Below, piece after piece: positions 1 through 5,303 of a stretch of 6,799 bases of DNA. Each line of letters begins with the position of its first letter. The stretch's first letter is position 1. Source of the stretch: PSLL01 sp050259195 (lineage in GTDB: Bacteria; Desulfobacterota_D; UBA1144; Nemesobacterales; CSP1-2); contig JBLNAE010000072.1 of the NCBI GenBank assembly GCA_050259195.1, positions 1 to 6,799 of the forward strand, written 5' to 3'. Below the pieces are notes generated by a model, which saw only the letters and a list, made by a program, of their open reading frames with translations, was not told the origin of the DNA and did not search any database. Both the position numbers and the translations under genes were made by a program.

Positions 1-504
1 CGCCTGGTAATCTATTGCCGAAAAGGTTTTCTTAACCTTAAGCGGCACCGAGTCACGAATCTTCTTTCTCAAATCTTCACTTAATTCTCCCACTATTTCT
101 ATATTCAAATCGGTCAGAATAACAGGCTTTCCCTCTTTAATATTAATCGTAATCTTTACTCTATTTTTTTCTCCGTTGTATTTGAGTTCATAATTTGCCT
201 CAGCGTCATAGTACCCATGATCTGCATAGAGCCTTTGGATCCTAATCATATCCTCTTTTAATGTCTCTTCATCAAACTCCGGCTTTTTTGCAAAAGGGTT
301 AAGTGAAGGGAATTCAGTTGCTATTCTTCCTTTTATCTCTTTTACGGAAACAGTCTTTGCGCCCTTTACTTTTATTTTCGATATTCTGACCGTTGTTTGG
401 TCAGTTTTTCCCAGGGCTGAATTTACAAAAAAGAAGATGGTGATGACAAGGGGAAAAATTAAAAAAAGGCAGACCCCTTTCAATCTTATTGAGCGAATAG
501 TCAA
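1..504 (-). CDS. TamA/BamA-like Omp85 protein, N-terminal part (runs off the left edge)
   Basis: The 168 visible residues form the N-terminus of an outer-membrane Omp85-superfamily protein of the kind that inserts or translocates beta-barrel proteins. Residues 1-32 are a signal peptide: basic start (TIRSIRLKG), a long hydrophobic core rich in Phe, Leu and Ile, and a likely cleavage after SALG. Residues about 39-127 read as one POTRA domain (strand VRISKIKVKG, then helices, then a GYYDAEANYEL strand and KITINIKEGKPV). A second POTRA begins near residue 129 (LTDLNIEIVG). The spacing and the stretch ending PLKVKKTFSAIDYQ resemble TamA more than BamA. The C-terminal barrel lies outside the window. 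The start is TTG, chosen because AGGGAG sits 6-7 bases upstream and the frame is closed by TAG at 544-546. Family is fairly sure; TamA versus another Omp85 member is open. Confidence 0.8.
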   Translation of the reverse strand, partial: MTIRSIRLKGVCLFLIFPLVITIFFFVNSALGKTDQTTVRISKIKVKGAKTVSVKEIKGRIATEFPSLNPFAKKPEFDEETLKEDMIRIQRLYADHGYYDAEANYELKYNGEKNRVKITINIKEGKPVILTDLNIEIVGELSEDLRKKIRDSVPLKVKKTFSAIDYQA

Positions 505-557
505 ATTTGTCTCCCTTTTATTTACAAGTATACCAATAGCGATCTACAAAATGTGCA

Positions 558-587
558 ATTTTATTATGAGATGCCAGGAGATGACAA
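558..587 (-). promoter_or_regulatory. Candidate sigma70-type promoter for the TamA-like gene
   Basis: On the minus strand TTGTCA (587-582) and TAAAAT (563-558) are separated by 18 bases. Both differ from consensus at one position. Transcription would start near 551, leaving a leader of roughly 45 bases before the TTG start at 504. Pattern match only. Confidence 0.35.
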
Positions 588-622
588 TTTAACCCATTTT
601 ATGCACGAACTTCTTACTAAGC

Positions 623-665
623 TGTGCCTGAAAGCCCCCATTTGTAGTGGGGGATGAAAGGCACA
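623..665. repeat. Two-stage hairpin, IS200/IS605 right-end-like
   Basis: TGTGCCT (623-629) pairs perfectly with AGGCACA (659-665), and inside it CCCCCA (635-640) pairs with TGGGGG (648-653) around a 7-base loop. The two stems are separated by a 5/5 internal loop. A second short palindrome, CACACT-C-AGTGTG (662-674), overlaps the right arm and could compete with it. No T-run follows on either strand, so it is not a standard terminator. The GAAAGCCCCC...GGGGGATGAAAGGC layout recalls the subterminal hairpin at the right end of IS200/IS605 elements, which is also the scaffold end of TnpB guide RNAs. No tnpA or tnpB is present here, so it would be an orphan end. Confidence 0.45.
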
Positions 666-739
666 CTCAGTGTGATACAGTTTTGTATGACACTGAAACG
701 TACTGGTAGTCAGGCAACTTGAAGATGATGGCATTAGCG

Positions 740-819
740 CCGTTCTATGGTTCGACAAACTCACCACGAACGGCTTGGCTTAAGTACCGTTCACCTTAAG
801 CCTATCGAAGGGTGCACCC
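740..819. repeat. Pair of REP-like palindromes
   Basis: The first unit (740-773) has perfect arms CCGTTC and GAACGG plus an inner TGG/CCA pair around a TTCGACAAACTCA core. The second (about 788-819) has CACCTT/AAGGGTG arms around a GCCTATCGA core and ends in the 10-base palindrome GGGTGCACCC. Both resemble the widespread bacterial extragenic palindrome family with a TCGA-containing loop and GTTCG-type arms. They lie just beyond the 3' end of the mscS-type gene, a usual place for REP elements. Both units look degenerate. Confidence 0.5.
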
Positions 820-894
820 GCTTTTATTTGTACAGAACATGCTTAACATGGATTGTTATATTCTTTTTACAAATTTTTGTTACCTATCTAGTTC

Positions 895-1899
895 TTACTC
901 ACCATCCTTTGCATTCTGCGCGTGATTATCAGCATCCCTTTGTATAAGCACCTCAGAGAGATTCCTAAGCAGACCTGAGATGGTACGCGGTCTTGGCACG
1001 TTACCCTCTCCTGCCGGCCATCCTTCACGCTGACGCAAGCGGTCACCATCAGTTTCTTCAGTCTGATCATGGAAAAGAATCTGTTGTGTCGGAAATGGAA
1101 GGTCAATGCCATTTTGGGTTAATTTATTCTTAATTGCGGTGATGACACTGTCTTGCACTTCAAGCACATCTGCGCGTCGCGACCGACTCCACCAGCGCGC
1201 GCAAAGATTCACAGTAGAGTTATCGAGTTTCACTGTGAGCACATCGGGTGGCGGCACTTTCAAGACCCCATCCGTCTCGCGCATCGCCTCAAGGATCAAT
1301 CCTTTTGCCCGATCAATGTCGTCGCCATAACCGATACCAACGTCGTATTCCGTGCGGCGTATATCAAAGGCAGTGTTGACGATCACAGACTTCGTGAAGA
1401 GGTCAGAGTTTGGAATTACGACGCGGCGCCCATCGTAGGTTTTGATTGTCGTGGCGCGAGTCTCAATGTCTTCAACTGTTCCCTCAAAGTTGTCAACAAC
1501 GATCTGGTCATCAATGCGGAACGGCTCAGTTATGAGCAGCAGAATGCCGGCAAGAAAATTCTGAAATATCTCGCGGAACGCAAAGCCAATTGCCACACCG
1601 CCGATGCCTAGAAGTGTAATCAAGTCTCCTGCTTTAAACGATGGTACAACAATAGATAAGGCCACAAGGAGACCCACGAGAACGACGAGCCACTGCAACA
1701 GGCGTCCGAGCACCAATCCAAGGCTATAATGTCTCTGACGCTTTCTAGTGAAATGTTGGACTAGGATCTTAATTCCTTTTGCAATAAAATAAAAGAGAAC
1801 AAAGACTATAAAAGCCAACACAATATTCGGCAGAGCTGTAATTAACTGATTGACCATCTGCTGAATCTTCACCCATGCTTTTGATATATCGAAATTCAT
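895..1899 (-). CDS. mscS: Small-conductance mechanosensitive channel, MscS family
   Basis: Inner-membrane channel that opens under membrane tension and releases small solutes during hypo-osmotic shock. It is 334 residues, slightly longer than E. coli MscS. Transmembrane helices lie at about 23-46, 67-85 and 95-124. The third is the pore helix with the small-residue pattern GIGGVAIGFAFRE followed by FQNFLAGILLL. The beta domain (125-178) carries the family signature: EPFRIDDQIVV, GTVEDIETRATTIKTYDGRRVVIPNS. The mixed alpha/beta domain runs to about 275 (GIDLPFPTQQI). Residues 279-334 form a charged tail with no recognisable domain. The start is ATG at 1899 because GGAGGTG lies a few bases upstream. 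An in-frame ATG at 1935 would add 12 residues but lacks such a site. TTGAAA and TTAAAA, 17 bases apart, lie upstream at about 1984-1956 and could be a weak promoter. The gene stands alone. Confidence 0.95.
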   Translation of the reverse strand: MNFDISKAWVKIQQMVNQLITALPNIVLAFIVFVLFYFIAKGIKILVQHFTRKRQRHYSLGLVLGRLLQWLVVLVGLLVALSIVVPSFKAGDLITLLGIGGVAIGFAFREIFQNFLAGILLLITEPFRIDDQIVVDNFEGTVEDIETRATTIKTYDGRRVVIPNSDLFTKSVIVNTAFDIRRTEYDVGIGYGDDIDRAKGLILEAMRETDGVLKVPPPDVLTVKLDNSTVNLCARWWSRSRRADVLEVQDSVITAIKNKLTQNGIDLPFPTQQILFHDQTEETDGDRLRQREGWPAGEGNVPRPRTISGLLRNLSEVLIQRDADNHAQNAKDGE

Positions 1900-1935
1900 G
1901 GAGCACCTCCAGACAGAAGAGTGTTGGTAGCTCAA

Positions 1936-2326
1936 GTTTAAGTTTACCTACCTTTTTAAGGTAAATGGGGATTAAATTTCAACCTTGAATATAGATTCCA
2001 AGTCCTTAACCCATTTATGAGACTGATTCTAAACCAGATTGAATAGCTGTTCTTCTGCCGTAGATGAGTTTTGTCATTGCCCAGTCTAATGTTGTGACTG
2101 ATTACAGCAACAAACGCTATGACACCTGAGACAAAAGGAAAATGATTTCCATCGATAACTATTGCTCCTATAACATATGGAGCAAGAGAAAGCATAATAA
2201 GAGGATTATATTATTAGAGGTTTGCTTTCATTGTATTCGTTATTTACTTCTCGCCCTTATCTGCTTCAAGAATCTCGCATTTCGGGGTTATGGTTTGGAA
2301 ACACTATAGCAAAAAGAAAGCTCAAT
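1936..2326. other. Gene-poor stretch between the mscS-type gene and the rightward promoter
   Basis: I see no convincing gene here. A 79-codon minus frame (1956-2195) opens with a hydrophobic stretch (VSGVIAFVAVI) but has no ribosome binding site, resembles no family I know and would overlap the mscS upstream region. A short minus-strand frame ends EILEADKGEK at about 2242 and could be a gene scrap. A small perfect inverted repeat, TACCTT-TTT-AAGGTA (1949-1963), lies about 50 bases upstream of the mscS start. Confidence 0.4.
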
Positions 2327-2354
2327 TTGACAAATGCTTTCAATTAAATACGAT
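2327..2354 (+). promoter_or_regulatory. Candidate sigma70-type promoter facing the phasin-like gene
   Basis: A perfect TTGACA (2327-2332) is followed after 16 bases by TACGAT (2349-2354), which matches TATAAT at four of six positions. Transcription would begin near 2361 and leave about 100 bases of leader before the phasin-like reading frame. It supports that frame being, or having been, an expressed gene. Confidence 0.4.
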
Positions 2355-2458
2355 TTTCATTCCTTCTCTGTATAGTATCTTCTACCCTATCTAGTAGAGA
2401 TTAACAGGGTTATTCCCAGGAATAGAGAAGAGTTTTAGATTAAGAAGAGAATCTAAGG

Positions 2459-2749
2459 ATTTTAAACACTCAGGTTGAGCAGTGGCAGAATTTTCAGCAG
2501 GATTACATCAATGCTGGAAGAAAGTTCTACTCAAAGTTTCCAAAAGGAGTAGCAACACCCTGGAATGAAAACTTACAAAAGGCAACGAATGATACAATTG
2601 ACCGTTTTGTGGCTTTTCAAAAAGACTACGTTAGCTCAGTTAGAAACGCTTCAGATAAGTTTATAAAGGAAACTCTCAACCTCACTCAGAAAAACACCGA
2701 GAGAGCTTTCTCGCTTTTTGATGATTATATCAACCTGTTTAGGGTATAA
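2459..2749 (+). CDS. Phasin-like small helical protein, no standard start codon
   Basis: A frame opening after TAA at 2441-2443 and closing with TAA at 2747-2749 encodes a coding-looking amphipathic helical protein. From 2474 it reads 91 residues, beginning VEQWQNFQQDYINAG and ending SLFDDYINLFRV. The spaced aromatic and Gln/Asn/Lys pattern, for example TIDRFVAFQKDYVSSV and ETLNLTQKNTERAF, resembles phasins, which coat polyhydroxyalkanoate granules. That assignment rests on pattern only. There is no in-frame ATG, GTG or TTG. The most upstream plausible initiator is ATT at 2459, behind AAGAAGAGA; TAAGGA (2454-2459) could instead have served an ancestral start near 2468 that has since mutated. 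Either the start is non-canonical, or the gene has lost it, or there is a sequence error. A TTGACA promoter lies about 130 bases upstream. Confidence 0.5.
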   Translation: MLNTQVEQWQNFQQDYINAGRKFYSKFPKGVATPWNENLQKATNDTIDRFVAFQKDYVSSVRNASDKFIKETLNLTQKNTERAFSLFDDYINLFRV

Positions 2750-2764
2750 GTAGTTCATACGTAT

Positions 2765-2836
2765 CATTGAAATCTACCAATCTAGCTTGATAAGCAGCCA
2801 GTTAAGGTAAGGAGGGTTGGTGTACCTATTTCAATG
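2765..2836. repeat. Inverted repeat between two convergent genes
   Basis: CATTGAAAT (2765-2773) is perfectly complementary to ATTTCAATG (2828-2836). With small gaps, similarity continues inward (TACCAATC against TACACCAACC on the opposite strand). The arms lie between the phasin-like gene (plus) and the 77-residue gene (minus), so a loose bidirectional transcription stop or an extragenic palindrome is possible. The 54-base loop and absent GC stem argue against a classical terminator. Confidence 0.4.
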
Positions 2837-2858
2837 AAAAAGAAAAACATGTAGTTCT

Positions 2859-3092
2859 CTAGGCTTGCGCCTTCTCGATGAACTCCTGTCTTCCGTTCGC
2901 TTGATTCTTAAGCAAGGGGTATATACGTTCAAATTCCTGGCGGGAGATTATTCCCCTATCAAAAAGTACCCCAACTAAAGTCCAGGTAAAGCTCATTTCA
3001 TCAATTTTAAATCCCTTCTTTTTGAGGATTAGGAGTATAGTATCCATAGCCTCTTGGGCGGAGTAATCTCCATACTCATCTCTAAAATCCAT
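2859..3092 (-). CDS. 77-residue protein of unknown function
   Basis: I do not recognise a named family. The protein is small, soluble and mostly helical, with no signal peptide or membrane segment. The N-terminus is acidic (MDFRDEYGDYS). Residues 14-29 form an amphipathic helix ending in KKKGF. Residues 39-62 (LVGVLFDRGIISRQEFERIYPLL) have the look of a SHOCT-type module, in which a short helix, a Gly-Ile-Ile/Thr turn and an E-E-F-like helix recur in small bacterial proteins; the rest of that signature is not clear. Translation is well supported: GGAGGT lies about 8 bases before the ATG at 3092. A TATAGT -10-like box lies at about 3124-3129, but no good -35 partner is seen. It converges with the phasin-like gene. 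Confidence 0.75.
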   Translation of the reverse strand: MDFRDEYGDYSAQEAMDTILLILKKKGFKIDEMSFTWTLVGVLFDRGIISRQEFERIYPLLKNQANGRQEFIEKAQA

Positions 3093-3484
3093 TTTTCATA
3101 CCTCCCTTGGCATAATTTAACTTACTATATCATTTCTTTATTTTGATGGTGCATTATCTCAAAATATCGAGTTTCCCATCTTAAGCTCTGAAGAATCAAT
3201 CTAAAATTTATAAGGCTGTAAAGGTGTAAGAAATGATTAGAGAATTTCTTATTGGACGGGAGCATCCCTGATGTAGAAGAATTTTTAGGTTGACTAAAAG
3301 TTACCCCATTGATACCTCTATCTAGGTATGTCAAATTTTTATCATACTGCATAATAGGAATCAAGTTTGATCTTTTGGATGGAAAAAAGTCCAGTTATTC
3401 AGAAGCACAGGACTAAAGTTATAAGTTCTAATCAAAATCCAAGACCAAAACTTAATGTGTTTGGCTTTCATATACCCCGAATAA
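3093..3484. other. Gene-free AT-rich stretch
   Basis: I see no gene. A 79-codon minus frame (3125-3364) begins at TTG without a ribosome binding site and has a disordered, non-domain composition. A modest inverted pair, AGTCC and GGACT, lies at about 3389-3412. The stretch separates the 77-residue gene from the repeat array and replication genes on its right. Confidence 0.4.
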
Positions 3485-3607
3485 GTTCACAAAGTGCACA
3501 AGTTCACAAACCCTGTATTTATCAATAAAAATCAAAGGTGCTGCTTAGAAAGCAATCTCTAAAAACGCTGTATTTAAGCCATCTGTGAACATGTGAACAT
3601 AGTGAAC
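3485..3607. repeat. Symmetric six-site GTTCAC/GTGAAC array; candidate iterons or origin
   Basis: Left arm: GTTCAC at 3485, GTGCAC at 3494 and GTTCAC at 3502. Right arm: GTGAAC ending at 3590, 3598 and 3607. The offsets are 9 then 8 on the left and 8 then 9 on the right, so all three pairs share one dyad centre near 3546. Close to that centre is a small hairpin, TGCTT-AGA-AAGCA (3542-3554). CTGTATTTA occurs twice as a direct repeat (3513-3521 and 3568-3576), and the interval contains AT-rich tracts. The array starts 43 bases beyond the stop codon of the helicase gene. The pattern suits a protein-binding array such as iterons of a replication origin, or a recombination site. The repeat is seen directly; its role is inferred from the neighbouring helicase and primase-type genes. 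Confidence 0.65.
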
Positions 3608-3649
3608 ATTGTAATGGGGTTATAACAAGGGATCTGTTTTCTGGCGCAC

Positions 3650-5005
3650 TTAATAGGTACTGTTTTCACCATACTGACTATAATCCTGGCTCTTATCCAT
3701 CTCAGAAACACCATACTTTTCATACAGTCTCTCCAGCTTCTCTATCTCCGACCTTGGGATGACAAACCCTTCTCTTCTTTTCTCGGTCTTTATCTTGAGT
3801 TTTCTTCGAATAATGCTCCCAATCCATTTTGGAGTTATCTTCCTCTCATAATCATTACCGTGATTCTCTATAAAGTGGCTTGTGATTTCTTTTATAGTGG
3901 GTTCTTCTCTCATTCCAAAAAGCTTTCGAATCGTCTCTAAGACCTGAGCCTCCATCTCCATTCCTCTGTCTGAGACAATCTGCTTGTGGTATTCCTTTGC
4001 AATACTTTTTAACTCAGCCCTTGCTTTCTCATCTTCTATAACACTGAGAAGCGGGATAAACACCTGATTCAGTCTTGCTTCCACGCCTTCAATAGCGAGA
4101 TCCGGATTTATGTCCCTTTTTCCAAAATTTCTGAACCGGAACATGAGGAGCTTATTTCTGAGTTGGAGTGCCTTTTGCATATGCTCATCTGTGAGATTTA
4201 TAGGTATGTCCTCCCTTAGCTTTCTCTGACCCATCTCTTCGGTAATGCACCTTGACTCTAGAGCATTGTCTTGAAAGTATCCGCGGGTTGCTACAAGCTT
4301 TGGCCCAAAGACGTTATACCCCTTTGGATTAAACTCCTTGCCTTTTACTGTTTCACTTCTCAGCACCGGGAATCCTTTAGCATTGCCGTTGTTTAGAATC
4401 TTTACTATCTCTGCCTTCTCATCGCTCATCCTGAAGTCACCTTCGTCTATGATTAACGTTCCATGGAATATATCGAGTATCCTGAATATAGGCGATACCG
4501 TAGATGCTCCACTTGCGAATATGGGTTTGTAACAAAGAGACCCCACAGTAAGGAGAAATCTGGTTTTACCGCTTCCTGTATCTCCAATCACCCTCAGGTA
4601 TGGAAGCTCACGGAAGCTATCATATATCCAGCTAAAGAGCACATAATAACTGGATATGCTTTCAAACAGCGGAGTGAGGTCTACATAGCTGTGAAGAAAG
4701 TCCTTTATATCCTGTATGAGTTCCTCGTCCGAGCCATATTCCTCAGCCCTGGATGGGAAAAGGACTACCTCGTTCCTTATCAGGTTATTCTTGGGTGAGT
4801 ATGGAAAAAGGGCTGTGTTATCCTCAAGGGCAATACTCTTTTCATACCTAACCTCTACATCCTGAAAAAGCGCAAACTGCGTTTCCTTTGCCACTGGATC
4901 ATAGACCATCTCAACCACCCTCCCGTTAGGGAGTACCACTGAAGGGGTATGGAGAGAGTAGTTTTTCCTGGATTTTAGGTTTTGAGCGATGTTTTGTATG
5001 TCCAT
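3650..5005 (-). CDS. AAA+/SF3-like replicative helicase-type ATPase with C-terminal winged helix
   Basis: The 451-residue protein is probably an ATP-driven DNA helicase of a mobile replicon. After a 110-residue N-terminal region of unknown fold comes the ATPase core. Walker A is GDTGSGKTR (141-149, Lys147), Walker B is GTLIIDEGD (182-190, Asp187-Glu188), and an ATRGYF...ALESR stretch (239-252) likely holds sensor and arginine-finger residues. Residues about 352-420 look like a winged-helix DNA-binding domain ending REGFVIPRS. This layout is shared with plasmid and integrated-element replication ATPases of the DUF927/DUF3631 kind; exact family not settled. The start is the first ATG (5005); the open frame continues upstream to 5251 without a start, but that part lies inside the inserted element. 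The original operon leader has been removed by the insertion: bases before the ATG are now the IS end and offer no ribosome binding site, so expression may be reduced or lost. Confidence 0.75.
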   Translation of the reverse strand: MDIQNIAQNLKSRKNYSLHTPSVVLPNGRVVEMVYDPVAKETQFALFQDVEVRYEKSIALEDNTALFPYSPKNNLIRNEVVLFPSRAEEYGSDEELIQDIKDFLHSYVDLTPLFESISSYYVLFSWIYDSFRELPYLRVIGDTGSGKTRFLLTVGSLCYKPIFASGASTVSPIFRILDIFHGTLIIDEGDFRMSDEKAEIVKILNNGNAKGFPVLRSETVKGKEFNPKGYNVFGPKLVATRGYFQDNALESRCITEEMGQRKLREDIPINLTDEHMQKALQLRNKLLMFRFRNFGKRDINPDLAIEGVEARLNQVFIPLLSVIEDEKARAELKSIAKEYHKQIVSDRGMEMEAQVLETIRKLFGMREEPTIKEITSHFIENHGNDYERKITPKWIGSIIRRKLKIKTEKRREGFVIPRSEIEKLERLYEKYGVSEMDKSQDYSQYGENSTY

Positions 5006-5009
5006 ATTG
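5002..5009. repeat. Target-site duplication, left copy
   Basis: CCATATTG directly precedes the left inverted repeat; the right copy is CCATATTT, 7 of 8 identical. Eight bases is a usual duplication length for IS1-family elements. Read on the minus strand it contains the helicase start codon (ATG at 5005-5003). Confidence 0.65.
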
Positions 5010-5027
5010 GGTAGTGTGTCATTTTGA
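5010..5027 (+). repeat. Left terminal inverted repeat of the cassette
   Basis: GGTAGTGTGTCATTTTGA. It differs from the right end at two positions (T/C and T/G). The GGT tip is typical of IS1-family termini. Inward, ATGAGGCTATCAA resembles the right end's AATAGGCTCAA with small gaps, so the functional end may be about 40 bases long. Confidence 0.7.
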
Positions 5028-5245
5028 ATGAGGCTATCAAGATTTTCTCGTGAGATTAGACGGTTTTTTGAAAGTCTAACTGTTACTTTCTCAATTTGAG
5101 GACAAAATCCTTTACCTTTACCATCTTCTACTAGTTGTATTCTCTCCCATTCATCTTCAAGCTTTTTAGGTTCACGTCTTAAGATAGTTAGCTCAGGTAA
5201 TTTCTGCTCGATATTAAAGAGGTGTTGTTTTAAAGAGAATTCTTG
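5028..5245 (-). other. Unassigned left part of the cassette; open minus frame without a start
   Basis: No gene is supported on the plus strand. On the minus strand a stop-free frame of about 82 codons runs from the base after TAG (about 5251) through the left inverted repeat and joins the helicase ATG in phase. Its residues look coding-like: for example KLPELTILRREPKKLEDEWE and KVTVRLSKNRLISRENLDS. No ATG, GTG or TTG starts it and I recognise no family. It may be a gene scrap picked up with the cassette or a chance open frame. Confidence 0.3.
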
Positions 5246-5275
5246 TTGACACTAGAATACATTTTATGGTATTAA
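5246..5275 (+). promoter_or_regulatory. Candidate promoter of the methyltransferase gene
   Basis: A perfect TTGACA (5246-5251) is followed after 18 bases by TATTAA (5270-5275), four of six to consensus. Transcription would start near 5282, favouring translation from the ATG at 5304 over those at 5283 and 5292. The promoter is inside the cassette, so the gene would be expressed wherever it inserts. Confidence 0.45.
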
Positions 5276-5294
5276 ATGGTTTATGCATAAAATG
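5260..5294. promoter_or_regulatory. Dyad operator candidate over the methyltransferase promoter
   Basis: CATTTTATG (5260-5268) and CATAAAATG (5286-5294) are perfect 9-base inverted repeats 17 bases apart, embracing the proposed -10 box and start point. This position suits a repressor site. No regulator gene is present in the cassette, so a host protein would have to bind; the dyad could also be fortuitous. Confidence 0.4.
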
Positions 5295-5303
5295 GATAAC
5301 CTC

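Noticed and set aside
623..665. Intrinsic terminator
   Set aside because: The stem is GC-rich but no run of T follows on either strand, and the nested form with an internal loop is atypical.
1153..1611. 152-codon plus-strand frame inside the mscS gene
   Set aside because: It lies antisense to an unmistakable MscS channel and its residues follow from the opposite-strand codons.
1956..2195. 79-codon minus-strand frame with a hydrophobic N-terminus upstream of mscS
   Set aside because: No ribosome binding site, no recognisable family, second half of poor protein-like composition, and it would cover the likely mscS promoter.
2242..2300. Minus-strand tail reading EILEADKGEK before a TAA
   Set aside because: Only 19 codons after an upstream stop; too short to call a gene remnant, although the residues look protein-like.
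3125..3364. 79-codon minus-strand frame starting at TTG
   Set aside because: No ribosome binding site, no domain-like pattern and low-complexity AT-driven composition.
3485..3607. LexA or DnaA box cluster, or a CRISPR array
   Set aside because: The GAAC cores are 4-5 bases apart rather than the 7-base gap of known GAAC-type LexA boxes, they do not match DnaA boxes, and repeats of 6-8 bases with 2-3 base spacers are not a CRISPR array.
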